The notes under the pieces were generated by a model that saw only the letters and a list, made by a program, of their open reading frames with translations, made no database searches and had not been told where the DNA came from. Positions 12,718 through 22,479 of a stretch of 64,000 nucleotides of DNA are shown piece by piece; position 1 is the first letter of the stretch, and each line of letters starts with the position of its first letter. Position numbers and translations under genes: made by a program. The DNA is from Valencia hispanica (taxonomy: Eukaryota > Chordata > Actinopteri > Cyprinodontiformes > Valenciidae). Location: assembly GCA_963556495.2 (NCBI GenBank), contig OY747713.1:48825724-48889723 (forward strand), read 5' to 3'.

Positions 12718-13286
12718 TGTCGGCTTTTCTCACAATGTGCTCTGCAACTCACTTCCTGCTCAGAGAGGTGGGGGCGCCGAACTCCAAAAACCCCAACGGG
12801 AACTGTTTCAAAATAAGACCCAGAGCTGAGAGACAAAGAGTTACAAAAAACACACACATTCAGATCTGTTTTGGAAGAGACGCACCTGCAGATGGGAGTC
12901 AGACAAGATCCGACTGACTGACTCGTTCTCTTACAAGGCTGTATCATTTTTATTTCAAGAAGAACAAAGAACATATCACGTGACTCCTCTCTCCTCCTTC
13001 TACATCTTGACAGGTCATTTATTTTCTCCAGGTCTCTTGACCTTACTATGAACTGGGTGATAACATGACTTAGAGTTATAGCTGATCCTCCCTGCTTTCA
13101 ATTCATATCTTTACTCAAGAGTTTGTTTACTTAAAACCTTCAACCCTATAAAATACTGGTAACAGAGTCATGTTTTACTACCCTGAATAATATAAACAGG
13201 CCTATTACTTCTAAAGCTTAAAAAAGATATAATTAAAACATATGTACTGCATAATAAAAATAGCCTCAAAAAAGTAGAATACAACA
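12718..13286 (-). repeat. 5' LTR of minus-strand ERV
   Basis: 569 bp and, as far as I can read, identical to the left LTR. It drives the element toward lower coordinates. The outer flank is CCAT (13287-13290), matching the duplication on the other side. Confidence 0.95.
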
Positions 13287-13809
13287 CCATACAGAACAGC
13301 TCAGAAAAGAAAATTCTTATGAGTTAATGCCGGTGTCGTGCGAAGGTAGTTATCCCCAAATTGTATCCCCTTTCGTCGGGAGCGCGCACGTAGACTGTTC
13401 CACTTGACTCTGCCACAATCACAACCAACAACACGTTGAACTAGTGATGTTTTATCTTTGAAAAATTGAAAACCAAGTGTCTTTACTTCATCGTTCTGTT
13501 TGTGGGTTACCACAGAAATACATTGATTTATTTTTCTAACGTGATGTCGTACGGTCGGCCCAATAAGGAAACGGTCACGTCTGTGTTCTTGATTCATATA
13601 AAAATTACACCAATATAAATTGTTCTCGGCAAGTAAACGACTCTTTCACAATCTCCTATAAAAATACTATTTTCTGCTATTGTTTTATGTCGCCCAAAGT
13701 TCTGTCTGCTAGAAAAAAAAATCCACCTTTCTGAGTTCAACACTGAAAAACATTTTATTTTTATATTTATATTTTAGTGTTATAATAAATAACTCTAACA
13801 AAGTTAAAG
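13287..13809. other. gene-free flank of ERV
   Basis: The 98-residue ORF at 13301-13597 (minus) has many basic residues but no motif I recognise. No repeat was identified. Confidence 0.4.
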
Positions 13810-13890
13810 AGAATCAGAATCGGGAAGGTTTTATTGCCAAATATGTGAACAGATTCACAACATTAGGAAATTGCTGCGGTTGAAAAGAGA
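13810..13890 (-). mobile_element. Rex1-like LINE, extreme 3' tail
   Basis: GAATCAGAATCGGGAAGGTTTTATTGCCAAATAT is, on the minus strand, the 3' terminus of a Rex1-type LINE (compare 19459-19500). Only the tail remains. Confidence 0.65.
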
Positions 13891-13947
13891 AATGGCATCA
13901 TTTATATTCTCAAACATTAATAGAAAACGGGGGATACAATTTATATC

Positions 13948-14414
13948 AGGCACAATAATTCTGTCCGTCAGAATATGTATCCCCCAGGTAACTTTTTAAT
14001 TCCTTGGCCAAACCTCTTTAAATCCACAGAATTAAATGGTCATAATCCAAGGTAGAAATATATTAAACCACTTGAAGATGGGATACTCACAGCCCTTTTT
14101 AGGGTGTGTGTGTGTGTGTGTGTGTAGGTGTTCTTGTATTGCTATCCTATTTAGGACCTTTTCTGGCATATTCGGTGACCTTCTGAGGACCGATGGACCT
14201 TGTAGGGACCAAAGCCCGGTCCTAATATGGTGGACCCCCTTTTTTAGGGTTAGGGGTTAGGTTTAGAGGCATGGTGTGAATTATGTTTTGGTTAAGGTTA
14301 GGGTTAGGAATAAACTGGTTAGGGTTAGGGTAAGGGTTTGGGTTAGGCATAAATGTAGCTATTAAAATGAATGGAAGTCAATATAAAGTCCTAATATGGG
14401 TAGCAATACGGACT

Positions 14415-14469
<55 letters not shown>

Positions 14470-14591
14470 GCACGATAATTCTGTCCGCCAGAATATGTAT
14501 CCCCCCAGGAAACTTTTTTAATCCTTGGTCAAACTTTTTCAAATCCACAGAATTAAATGGTCATAATCCAAGGTAAATATCTACCAAACCA
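13948..14591. repeat. 123-bp direct duplication flanking a GT-rich MITE
   Basis: 13948-14070 and 14468-14591 are near copies of one sequence (AATTCTGTCC...AATTAAATGGTCATAATCCAAGGTA). They flank a 0.4-kb foldback element. The duplication is far longer than any target-site duplication. Confidence 0.8.
14105..14466. mobile_element. foldback MITE with terminal (GT)n and TTAGGG-like core
   Basis: The left arm GTATTGCTATCCTATTTAGGAC (14136-14157) is inverted at the right (GTCCTAATATGGGTAGCAATAC, 14388-14409). Both arms are bordered by (GT)n tracts. The core 14243-14347 is a degenerate TTAGGG/GGGTTA array. It resembles a common fish repeat; no coding capacity. Confidence 0.7.
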
Positions 14592-15169
14592 TTATTTTAT
14601 CATTTTACAATATCGTCAATTGTTTTTAATTTTAACCCTAGGCCTACAGGTAGCCTACAGTAAAATATTGAAATGTTTTTGTTTGGGTTTTGACTATTTG
14701 CTATTTTAAAATGCATGAAGTGAGAAAGAGATGACGGTTTTGGTGAAAGTACCGGCAAGAATTTAAAACTACTTTCACCCCTGGTTATAATTATCTCTTC
14801 TCTCCTGTTATACCCTTTATTTCTTATTACTGTTTTTTGTAATTTATACAGAAGTGAAATGTTTTCCATTTACCTCAATCTTCAACTGCATTTCTCATAA
14901 CTTCTTACTTTCTTTCAACATTATACTTTTCCCTTCAGAGTTAGATTACTGTATCTGCATTTCAGTGTGAATTTCCTTAATAGTTTCCATCACTCACAAT
15001 TCTACTGCATATATTCTTAAATAATTTAAAGTTCTTTTTTCAATTTATACATTTACTTCTGGGATCGCTACAACTAAACTTATTGATTATGTTTTGGGGT
15101 CTTTTGATCCATCAGTATAAATCTCCATATATTCACTATGAATATTTCTATGTAGTTATAAAACAAAAG
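14592..15169. other. gene-free stretch
   Basis: AT-rich; nothing recognised on either strand. Confidence 0.5.
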
Positions 15170-15440
15170 TTATGCATGTAACTAAGGTTCAATGAATCCC
15201 AGATGACAGCCAGAGGTGGTGCCTTAAGCACTGAATGATCCATCTCGCGCATGCGCAGGTCAATTGTTTATACCAACAATGTCACATGTGACCCCTGATG
15301 ACCACGAAGACCTATATCTTCCGGTGACATCAGAGGATCTGCTCCTGCAGAATCTTCTCGCGAGTGCACAAGGATTCTGAGTGACAGAACGCTCTAGCGG
15401 TCTTCCGGGATTCACAGAACCGTAGTTACATACGTAACTT
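15170..15440. mobile_element. MITE with about 45-bp inverted ends
   Basis: The left end (GTTATGCATGTAACTAAGG..., 15170-15216) matches the reverse complement of the right end (15394-15440) over about 45 bp, including GGTTC and TGAATCCC. No ORF. The superfamily is unresolved because the duplication is not clear. Confidence 0.7.
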
Positions 15441-15450
15441 TCATTCTATT

Positions 15451-15486
15451 TCATCCCTACTGACCGCCAGAGGTCAGTAGGGATGA
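15451..15486. repeat. perfect 15-bp hairpin with 6-nt loop
   Basis: TCATCCCTACTGACC at 15451-15465 is exactly inverted at 15472-15486, loop GCCAGA. It lies 10 bp outside the MITE. Confidence 0.95.
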
Positions 15487-15557
15487 ATTCAGTGCTGAAG
15501 GGTTAGGGTAACCTGGCTATATCATTTTAAAATGACCTAACATTATTCTTTAACTAG

Positions 15558-15990
15558 TGTTGAGAAGGTGTTTTTACTCTAATTTAAAGCCTATCTTAAA
15601 GGAACAGACACACATTTAATTTATGACCCTGGGCTCTCTCTGAGCTCTCATTTCACCTTCCCGCGTGCTCGTTCATTTCTGTAAAAAGGAGCAATAAGAA
15701 CAACAAACAACAATTATATATTTTAACAGCGAGACATCGTTCGCTGGACTCAGTTCTAGTAACTGAGCCCAGATCTATGTCAGCTCAAAGTCTTTATTGA
15801 AACAAGTTTGCATGAAACTCCTCCCACATAGATCTATGTTCATAGAATGGTCAGTTTCTTCACATAAGGAACACATGATGTACCACATTCTTCTTGATTG
15901 TTCACTGTTTCTAAGTGTTGCCACATGCACTACAGAATTAAACCCTCATACAACATTTACAGAATTTTTATCTCATCATTTCGCTCTTTT
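15558..15990 (-). mobile_element. hAT-related fragment, inverted relative to 60240-60690
   Basis: Reads as a reverse-complement relative of 60240-60690. Shared blocks include AATTTAAAGCCT, CACACATTTAATTTATGACCC, TTCACCTTCCCGCG and AACCCTCATACAAC. The termini present in the 58890-60712 element are missing here, so this is a fragment. Confidence 0.8.
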
Positions 15991-16214
15991 GATCTCTTAA
16001 AATAAGAGATCACTATATATAAGGAAAAATGTCAGGCAGCACACTTATAGAATCATATAAATTTTGAGTCTATCTTCTCTGGAACTTTTCGGATCAGTAG
16101 TGAAGTCATCTTGTTCTGGCCAGGAATTGTGGTCGTCCGGCTCGCTCTTCTATGACCTAAGGTGAGAGGTTGCCAGCACATCACCTATATGCATCTAAAG
16201 TGTATCTTTTCAGT
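15991..16214. other. gene-free stretch before possible exon
   Basis: No repeat recognised. The stretch ends in a pyrimidine-containing TATCTTTTCAG that could serve as a splice acceptor. Confidence 0.35.
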
Positions 16215-16404
16215 AGCCTTGAGTTTGAAAACTCTAAGGACTGCACGCAGACCAGAGGATCGTTCTGCCCCGTTTGGCAGGGGTCTCAGCTTCTTTTCCT
16301 TCAAACCCTGCTGCCCCAGCTGGGCAGCTCTGTGCTCCAAGCCGCCCTGCCACCTGATGGTGCAGGTGTGCTGAAGTTGGAAACCTCTCAGCAGAGGGTT
16401 CAAG
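16215..16404 (+). CDS. possible host exon, gene unknown
   Basis: This segment is unusually GC-rich for the region. It is bounded by an acceptor-like TTTTCAG (ending 16214) and a donor-like AAGTAGGT (around 16402). One frame (part of the ORF 16170-16520) stays open throughout, giving a leucine-rich peptide with TLLPQLGSSVLQAALPPDG in the middle. I do not recognise the protein. No partner exon was found, and chance or an old repeat cannot be excluded. Confidence 0.25.
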
Positions 16405-17594
16405 TAGGTTGTGTGGTCTGCTCGTTCCTGTTCTGCACTCCCTCTGGCTTGCTGCTCCTGGATGTCCTCTCAGGTTCGTCTGACTCCTCAGTGGGAGTGC
16501 ATCCAGCCCATTTTTTTTAGTCTGATTACCTGAGAGATCGTGGTCGGGTTGGATGCTGGTCTCTCACCTGGTCAACAAAGCCTAAAAGAACAGCTCGCAA
16601 CTAATTTGCTTTTTCCTGTTTGCTTTATACATAATTGTATGTTTTGAGATTCATTTCTTATGCATTTGTCCTTTTTTTTTTAAATCAATTCCCTCACTCA
16701 CCTCATAGTTTTAAGTAGTGCTGATCGGCTGCACTAACACAAAATCAAACTATTATCCAGACTGCTTACAAACTAGGTCTATCTGTAGAAAAAGCTAATA
16801 CTTTTTCTGTATGTAAATCACAAAAATCATCATTGACGCAAAGTGCACTCTAAAAATCCTGTATCAAAAATGAGCAACACTGGAACAACCTAGACCATAA
16901 AGAATTTTTCTTCAAAATATATAGTAGGGGTTATAATGTAAATAAAAACTTCCAAACAAAGACTAAATGCATAAACATGCCACAAGGTAAGATGAATGGG
17001 CTGTGTGCTCTGCAAATACAAAGGTGCCAAAACAGGATGGAAAACAGGAAACATCTGGTCTTTTTGGATTGTGCAACTGGCATGATGACCATGAGAGACC
17101 GCTCAAAAGAAAAATGATTTGCTGCTTTAAATCTCAACCCGCAGAAAAGGATCAGTCTAATTTTATTTATTTACACTGCTAACAGCCTAAGTTCATTAAA
17201 CCTATAGTCTTATATGATTTTACCACATCACCGACTATTGTTATTCATTTTTCTGAGCTGATGAAGCCCAATACTTATAAAAAAACTATAATTTCAACCT
17301 ATTTAAACAAAAAACTGTTGAACACTAAACAAATGCTGTTTTTCATTTTGTTTTTTCATTTATCTGAAATGCTTTTAAAGCAACGAATTGAAAGGCTTTG
17401 TTCGGTAAAAAAATAATTGAAATTTAAGTTCCCCTTGTGCCTAAGGATCTCCTCCCTTTTTCTGAAACAGAACTGTTTCAGAAGCATCAAATTATATAAG
17501 TCTACTGTTAAACAGGTGTGACTAGATTTGCAGCCTGTTATGGAGAGATGTCATAGTTCAATAAACACCTGTATTGTAGATTAATCTCCATGTA
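16405..17594. other. gene-free stretch
   Basis: AT-rich with no supported gene. ATAAACACC near 17560 could be a polyadenylation signal but has no associated gene. Confidence 0.4.
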
Positions 17595-19211
17595 CACTAC
17601 CGTTCAAAAGTTTGGGGTCACATTGAAATGTGCTTATTTTTGAAGGAAAAGCACTGTACTTTTCAATGAAGATAACTTTAAACTAGTCTTAACTTTAAAG
17701 AAATACACTCTATACATTGCTAATGTGGTAAATGACTATTCTAGCTGCAAATGTCTGGTTTTTGGTGCAATATCTACATAGGTGTATAGAGGCCCATTTC
17801 CAGCAACTATCACTCCAGTGTTCTAATGGTACAATGTGTTTGCTCATTGGCTCAGAAGGCTAATTGATGATTAGAAAACCCTTGTGCAATCATGTTCACA
17901 CATATGAAAACAGTTTAGCTCGGTACAGAAGCTACAAAACTGACCTTCCTTTGAGCAGATTGAGTTTCTGGAGCATCACATTTGTGGGGTCAATTAAATG
18001 CTCAAAATGGCCAGAAAAAGAGAACTTTCATCTGAAACTCGACAGTCTATTCTTGTTCTTAGAAATGAAGGCTATTCCATGCGAGAAATTGCCAAGAAAT
18101 TGAAGATTTCCTACAACGGTGTGTACTACTCCCTTCAGAGGACAGCACAAACAGGCTCTAACCAGAGTAGAAAAAGAAGTGGGAGGCCGCGTTGCACAAC
18201 TGAGCAAGAAGATAAGTACATTAGAGTCTCTAGTTTGAGAAACAGACGCCTCACAGGTCCCCAACTGGCATCTTCATTAAATAGTACCCGCAAACACCAG
18301 TGTCAACATCTACAGTGAAGAGGCGGCTGCGGGATTCTGGGCTTCAGGGCAGAGTGGCAAAGAAAAAGCCATATCTGAGACTGGCCAATAAAAGAAAAAG
18401 ATTAAGATGAGCAAAAGAAAACAGACATTGGACAGAGGAAGACTGGAAAAAAGTGTTGTGGATGGATGAATCCAAGTTTGAGGTGTTTGGATCACAAAGA
18501 AGAACGTTTGTGAGACGCAGAACAACTGAAAAGATGCTGGAAGAATGCCTGACGCCATCTGTTAAGCATGGTGGAGGTAATGTGATGGTCTGGGGTTGCT
18601 TTGGTGCTGGTAAGGTGGGAGATTTGTACAGGGTAAAAGGGATTCTGAATAAGGAAGGCTATCACTCCATTTTGCAACGCCATGCCATACCCAGTGGACA
18701 GCGCTTGATTGGAGCCAATTTCATCCTACAACAGGACAATGACCCAAAACACACCTCCAAATTGTGCAAGAACTATTTAGAGAAGAAGCAGGCAGCTGGT
18801 ATTCTATCGGTAATGGAGTGGCCAGCGCAGTCACCAGATTTGAACCCCATTGAGCTGTTGTGGGAGCAGCTTGACCATATGGTACGCAAGAAGTGCCCAT
18901 CCAACCAATCCAAATTGTGGGAGTTGCTTCTAGAAGCGTGGGGTGCAATTTCTCCAGATTGCCTCAACAAATTAACAGCTAGAATGCCAAAGGTCTGCAA
19001 TGCTGTAATTGCTGCAAATGGAGGATTCTTTGACGAAAGCAAAGTTTGATGTAAAAAATATCTTATTTCAAATACAAATCATTATTTCTAACCTTGTCAA
19101 TGTCTTGACTCTATTTTCTATTCATTTCACAACGTATGGTGGTGAATAAGTGTGACTTTTCATGGAAAACACAAAATTGTTTGGGTGACCCCAAACTTTT
19201 GAACGGTAGTG
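17595..19211 (+). mobile_element. Tc1-superfamily transposon with DD38E spacing
   Basis: The 1.6-kb element has inverted termini CACTACCGTTCAAAAGTTTG (17595-17614) and its complement ending at 19211. TA dinucleotides flank both ends (17593-17594, 19212-19213). The transposase runs 17998-19049. The right flank continues as retroviral gag, so the element probably landed in the plus-strand ERV. Confidence 0.93.
17998..19049 (+). pseudogene. Tc1-like transposase, one frameshift and one stop
   Basis: A cut-and-paste transposase that would bind the element's ends and move it to TA sites. The first ORF (17998-18318) carries the helix-turn-helix N-terminus (RKRELSSETRQSILVLRNEG) and a GRPR-type hook (SGRPR). 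A one-base loss near 18290 shifts the frame, and a TGA near 18407 interrupts it before the catalytic core. The core ORF 18453-19049 has the first Asp at residue 5 (MDESKF), the second at 95 (QQDNDPKH) and Glu at 134 (NPIELLW). I count 38 residues between the last two, against 34 in canonical Tc1. Probably inactive by only two lesions. Confidence 0.9.
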
Positions 19212-19213
19212 TA

Positions 19214-19458
19214 GCTTGTAGGGCCGATGGTGCACTGTTTACCCAATATTCCCGTGATATTTATACATGGCATATGACATATATCGATGGCCAGGAACAC
19301 ATGCTTCCAAAGTCCCCAAGTTTGTGTGGAAACCTGAGGTGTCTCCTACAGATTATATTTCTCAGTGTAAAGACAAGTGGGTAGCGTTGACAAGGGAGTA
19401 CCCAGGGAGAGCGGATGCAAACAGAGATTGGTTCAGAGAAGCAGTTTTGGGAGGGGTT
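19214..19458 (+). pseudogene. ERV gag capsid fragment
   Basis: Two overlapping frames carry a capsid-like stretch: TWHMTYIDGQEHM in one, then KFVWKPEVSPTDYISQCKDK and DWFREAVLGGV in the other. So there is at least one frameshift. The last codon before the LINE joins in sense with the gag that resumes at 21508. The assignment to gag rests on this continuity and on the coil shared with the other ERV. Confidence 0.7.
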
Positions 19459-21507
19459 CAGAATCAGAATCAGAATCAGCTTTAATGGCCAAATATAACA
19501 CATACAAGGAATTTGACTCCGGCAACTTTTCTCTCCAGTACAGAACTTAAATAAGTGAAATAAAGAAATAAATACAAATAAATAATAAAGGATAATATAT
19601 ACACCAAACCGGGGTTATTTTACAGTGAGTATGTACAGCAGTGCAGAGTTATAGTTTATTATGTGAATGGACTCACACTCTGTGACTACACAGAGTTTAT
19701 CAGAGTGACAGCCTGGGGGAAAAAACTGTTCTTGTGTCGGGTGCTTTTGGCGTACAACGCTCTGTAACGTCGGCCTGACGGGAGGAGCCTAAACAGATTG
19801 TGGCCAGGGTGTGAGGGGTCTGTGGTGATTTTTCTGGCCCGCTTCTTGACCCTGGACTGGTACAGGTCCTGAATGGAGGGAAGATCAGTACCTATGATCC
19901 TCTCTGAGGACCCGACTGTTCTCTGCAGTCTGTCCTTGTCTTTTCTGGTGGCGGATCCGAACCAGACAGAGATGGATGAGGTCAGGACAGACTGGACTAT
20001 TGCTGTGTAGAAGATGGTCAGCAGTTCCTGAGGCAGGTTGAACTTTCTGAGCTGACGCAGAAAGTACAGCCTTTGCTGGGCCTTCTTTCTTATACAGTTA
20101 ATGTGGGAGGTCCACTTCAGGTCCCGTGTGATGGTGGATCCTAGGAACCTGAAAGACTCCACTGTGGGGACTGGCCTGTTGATGATTATGAGAGGACATG
20201 TTGATGGGGGTCTCTTACTGAAGTTCACTGTCATCTCCACAGTTTTGAGCGGGTTTAGCTCCAGGTGGTTCTGACTGCACCAGAGGACCAGCTGTTCCAC
20301 TTCCCCTCTGTATGCAGACTCGTCACCGTCACGGATGAGTCCAATGATGGTGGTGTCATCTGCAAACTTCAGGAGTTTCACGGAAGGGTCCCTTGACGTG
20401 CAGTCAGTGGTGTAAAGGGAGAAGAGCAGTGGGGAGAGAACACATCCCTGGGGGGCGCCGATGCTGAGGGACCGGGAGCTGGATGTGAAGTTACCCAGTT
20501 TCACCTGCTGCCTCCTGTCAGTCAGGAAACTGGTAATCCACTGACAGGTGGAGGGAGGCACGGTGAGCTGGGACATTTTTTAATGGAGGAGCTCTGGGAC
20601 GATGGTGTTGAATGCAGAGCTGAAGTCCACAAACAGGACCCGAGGGTAGGTACCTGCAGAATCTAGGTGGTGCAGGATGTAGTGGAGAGCCATGTTGACT
20701 GCGTCATCCACTGACCTGTTTGCTCTATAGGCGATCTGCAGGGGGTCTAGCAGGTGATCCGTGATGTCCTTCAGGTGGGTCAGCACCAGTCGCTCAAAGG
20801 ATTTCATGACAACAGATGTCAGGGCGACTGGTCTGTAGTCATTTAATCCTGTGACGGGGGACTTCTTGGGAACCGGAATGATGGTGGAGCGTTTGAGGCA
20901 GGAGGGGACCACACACAGCTCCAGGGAGTTGTTGAAGATCTGAGTGAAGATGGGAGCCAGCTGTCCAGCACAGACTTTCAGACAGGACGGAGACACTCCA
21001 TCAGGACCTGATGCCTTCTTAATCCTCTGTCTCTGAAATAGTTGACGTACATCCTGTTCACAGATCCTCAGCGCAGGCAGGGGGTCAGGTACGGGGGTTG
21101 TTTGGGGTGATGCTAGGCCTTTTGTAATGGAGATGGTGGGGGAGGTGGAAGGTGTGAAAGTCGTTTCAAACCTGGAGAAAAGGTCATTTAGGTCCTCAGC
21201 CACGCGGGGCATCCCCACAGGGTGGGGGGATGGTCTCCTGTAGTTGGTAATGGTCTGCAGGCCCTTCCAAACTGCAGAAGAATCGTTGGCAGAAAAACGC
21301 TCCTTCAGCTTTGCACTGTAGTTCCTTTTTGCTGCCTTGATCTCCTTTGTCAGCTTGTTCCTGGCCTGCTTGTACAGGACCCGATCTCCACTCCTGTAGG
21401 CCTCCTCCTTGTCCTGGCGTAGGCGTCTCAGTTCTGCAGTGAACCATGGTTTGTTGTTGTTGAACGTGCAGAAGGTTTTGGTCTGCACACACATGTCCTC
21501 ACAATAC
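19459..21507 (-). mobile_element. Rex1-like LINE inserted in ERV gag
   Basis: About 2.05 kb, 5' truncated. On the minus strand it carries an RT-coding region, a short 3' UTR and a terminal CTGATT repeat (19459-19477). The gag target contains CAGAATCAG (21509-21517), which matches the element's own 3' repeat, so priming probably used that homology. Nested within the plus-strand ERV. Confidence 0.9.
19686..21494 (-). pseudogene. Rex1-like LINE reverse transcriptase
   Basis: Non-LTR RT, read in two ORFs of one frame separated by a single TAA (20577-20579). The first (20580-21494, 304 aa) has an N-terminal basic linker, KKASGPDGVSPSCL, NDYRPVALTS and the first catalytic block FVDFSSAFNTI at its end. 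The second (19686-20576, 296 aa) has GAPQGCVLSPLL, the FADDTT box near residue 71, and the C-terminal QQRLYFLRQLRKF, AERI-like and RYRALYAK segments of the CR1/Rex1 group. The endonuclease is missing. One stop is the only break seen, so the copy is fairly young. Confidence 0.9.
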
Positions 21508-21508
21508 C

Positions 21509-21787
21509 CAGAATCAGTTCAAACAAAAATGAAGGAAAATCCAGATCTGCCTGGATCGGATCAGGGTAGATGGGAAGTGCACCTCACCCATTTCTTGCAA
21601 AAAGAACAAGATGATGACTATGACAAAAAGAAGGAGAAGGGTGATTTGGAAACTGCACTGTTAAAAATGCAGCTGAAGGAGGCCCAAGTTAAAATATCAG
21701 ATTTAAAAGGCAAAAGGGGACGCAACTGGTAGTAGCTACACCTACACCCTTCTGAACCCATATTACAAACAGTGCAGTATTTGACAC
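21509..21787 (+). pseudogene. ERV gag, middle piece
   Basis: Resumes after the LINE with ESVQTKMKENPDLPGSDQGR and continues through an acidic stretch into ETALLKMQLKEAQ, which matches the charged helix of the other ERV's gag. A TAG stops it at 21730-21732. A LINE tail then splits gag again. Confidence 0.8.
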
Positions 21788-21797
21788 CATGTATCAT

Positions 21798-22469
21798 CAA
21801 ATCAAACTTTATTTATGAAGCGCTTTTCATACAAGAAGTTGCATCACAAAGTGCTTTACAGATTAAAATGACCCCACATAAAACCACCTTCCCTTCCCTC
21901 CCCCACAGATTTAAAAGCATGGTCACAGTTATACCCCCCTCCCCCCAACCCATCTCCCATGCACACACACAGTTAAAAGAAAAGGTAAAAAAGGACATTG
22001 GGCCGAGTGCAGATGAACCATGCAAGGAAACGCCATCAGAGGAGCCATCTGTCCCGGCAGCAGTAGATTAACAGCAGCAGCCGAGGCACTGACACAGGGC
22101 ACCCAGTGGAGGCAAGGCCAAGACCCCCACCTCCACCCAAGCTCCACCCGGAGAGCACCCAGGCAGCTACAGCCGACCACCGCTCCCGGGGCAGAGGGCT
22201 CCCACAGAGGAAACACTGGAACGGGGATTAAGATAAATTAAAGTATAAAAAGAAACGGTAAATTAATGTGCTAAGATTGAAAAGTAAAACTGATAAAAAT
22301 ATAATCATATAAAACATCCAAAGCAATTAAACAAACAGTGATAAATAATAATCAGTTAAAAGCTAAGCTAAAAAGGTGAGTCTTGAGCCTGCTCTTAAAA
22401 ACATGAATATTCTCTGCAGCCCTGAGGTTCTCTGGCAGCCTGTTCCAGAGGTGAGGGCCATAAAACTAT
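21798..22469 (-). mobile_element. L2/Rex-type LINE 3' end in ERV gag
   Basis: Flanked by a 10-bp target duplication CATGTATCAT (21788-21797 and 22470-22479). On the minus strand it ends in AATAAAGTTTGATTTGAT. At the other side it encodes the LINE C-terminus LWNRLPENLRAAENI...FKSRLKTHL (about 22370-22460). The 5' end is truncated and RT is absent. Confidence 0.85.
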
Positions 22470-22479
22470 CATGTATCAT

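Larger units (their letters stand above)
6292..13286 (-). mobile_element. class I endogenous retrovirus, full-length span but internally deleted
   Basis: Two 569-bp LTRs (6292-6860 and 12718-13286) in direct orientation bound about 5.9 kb of internal DNA. A 4-bp target duplication CCAT lies at 6288-6291 and 13287-13290. Coding order on the minus strand is leader, gag-pro, pol and env tail. A purine-rich candidate polypurine tract (GAAAGAGGGA on the minus strand) abuts the 3' LTR at about 6863-6872. A TGG-starting primer-site candidate lies 3 nt inside the 5' LTR. The internal part has lost most of RT, the protease active site, integrase and most of env. Retroviral class is inferred from the gamma/epsilon-like pol and env tail. 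Confidence 0.92.

Noticed and set aside
13301..13597. 98-aa basic minus-strand ORF
   Set aside because: No recognisable domain, no neighbouring exon or conserved context.
14243..14347. Interstitial telomere from chromosome fusion
   Set aside because: The TTAGGG-like array is short, degenerate and inside a dispersed foldback repeat.
21196..21732. Independent gene from overlapping ORFs on both strands
   Set aside because: The minus ORFs are alternate frames of the Rex1-like RT; the plus ORF's only meaningful part is resumed ERV gag.
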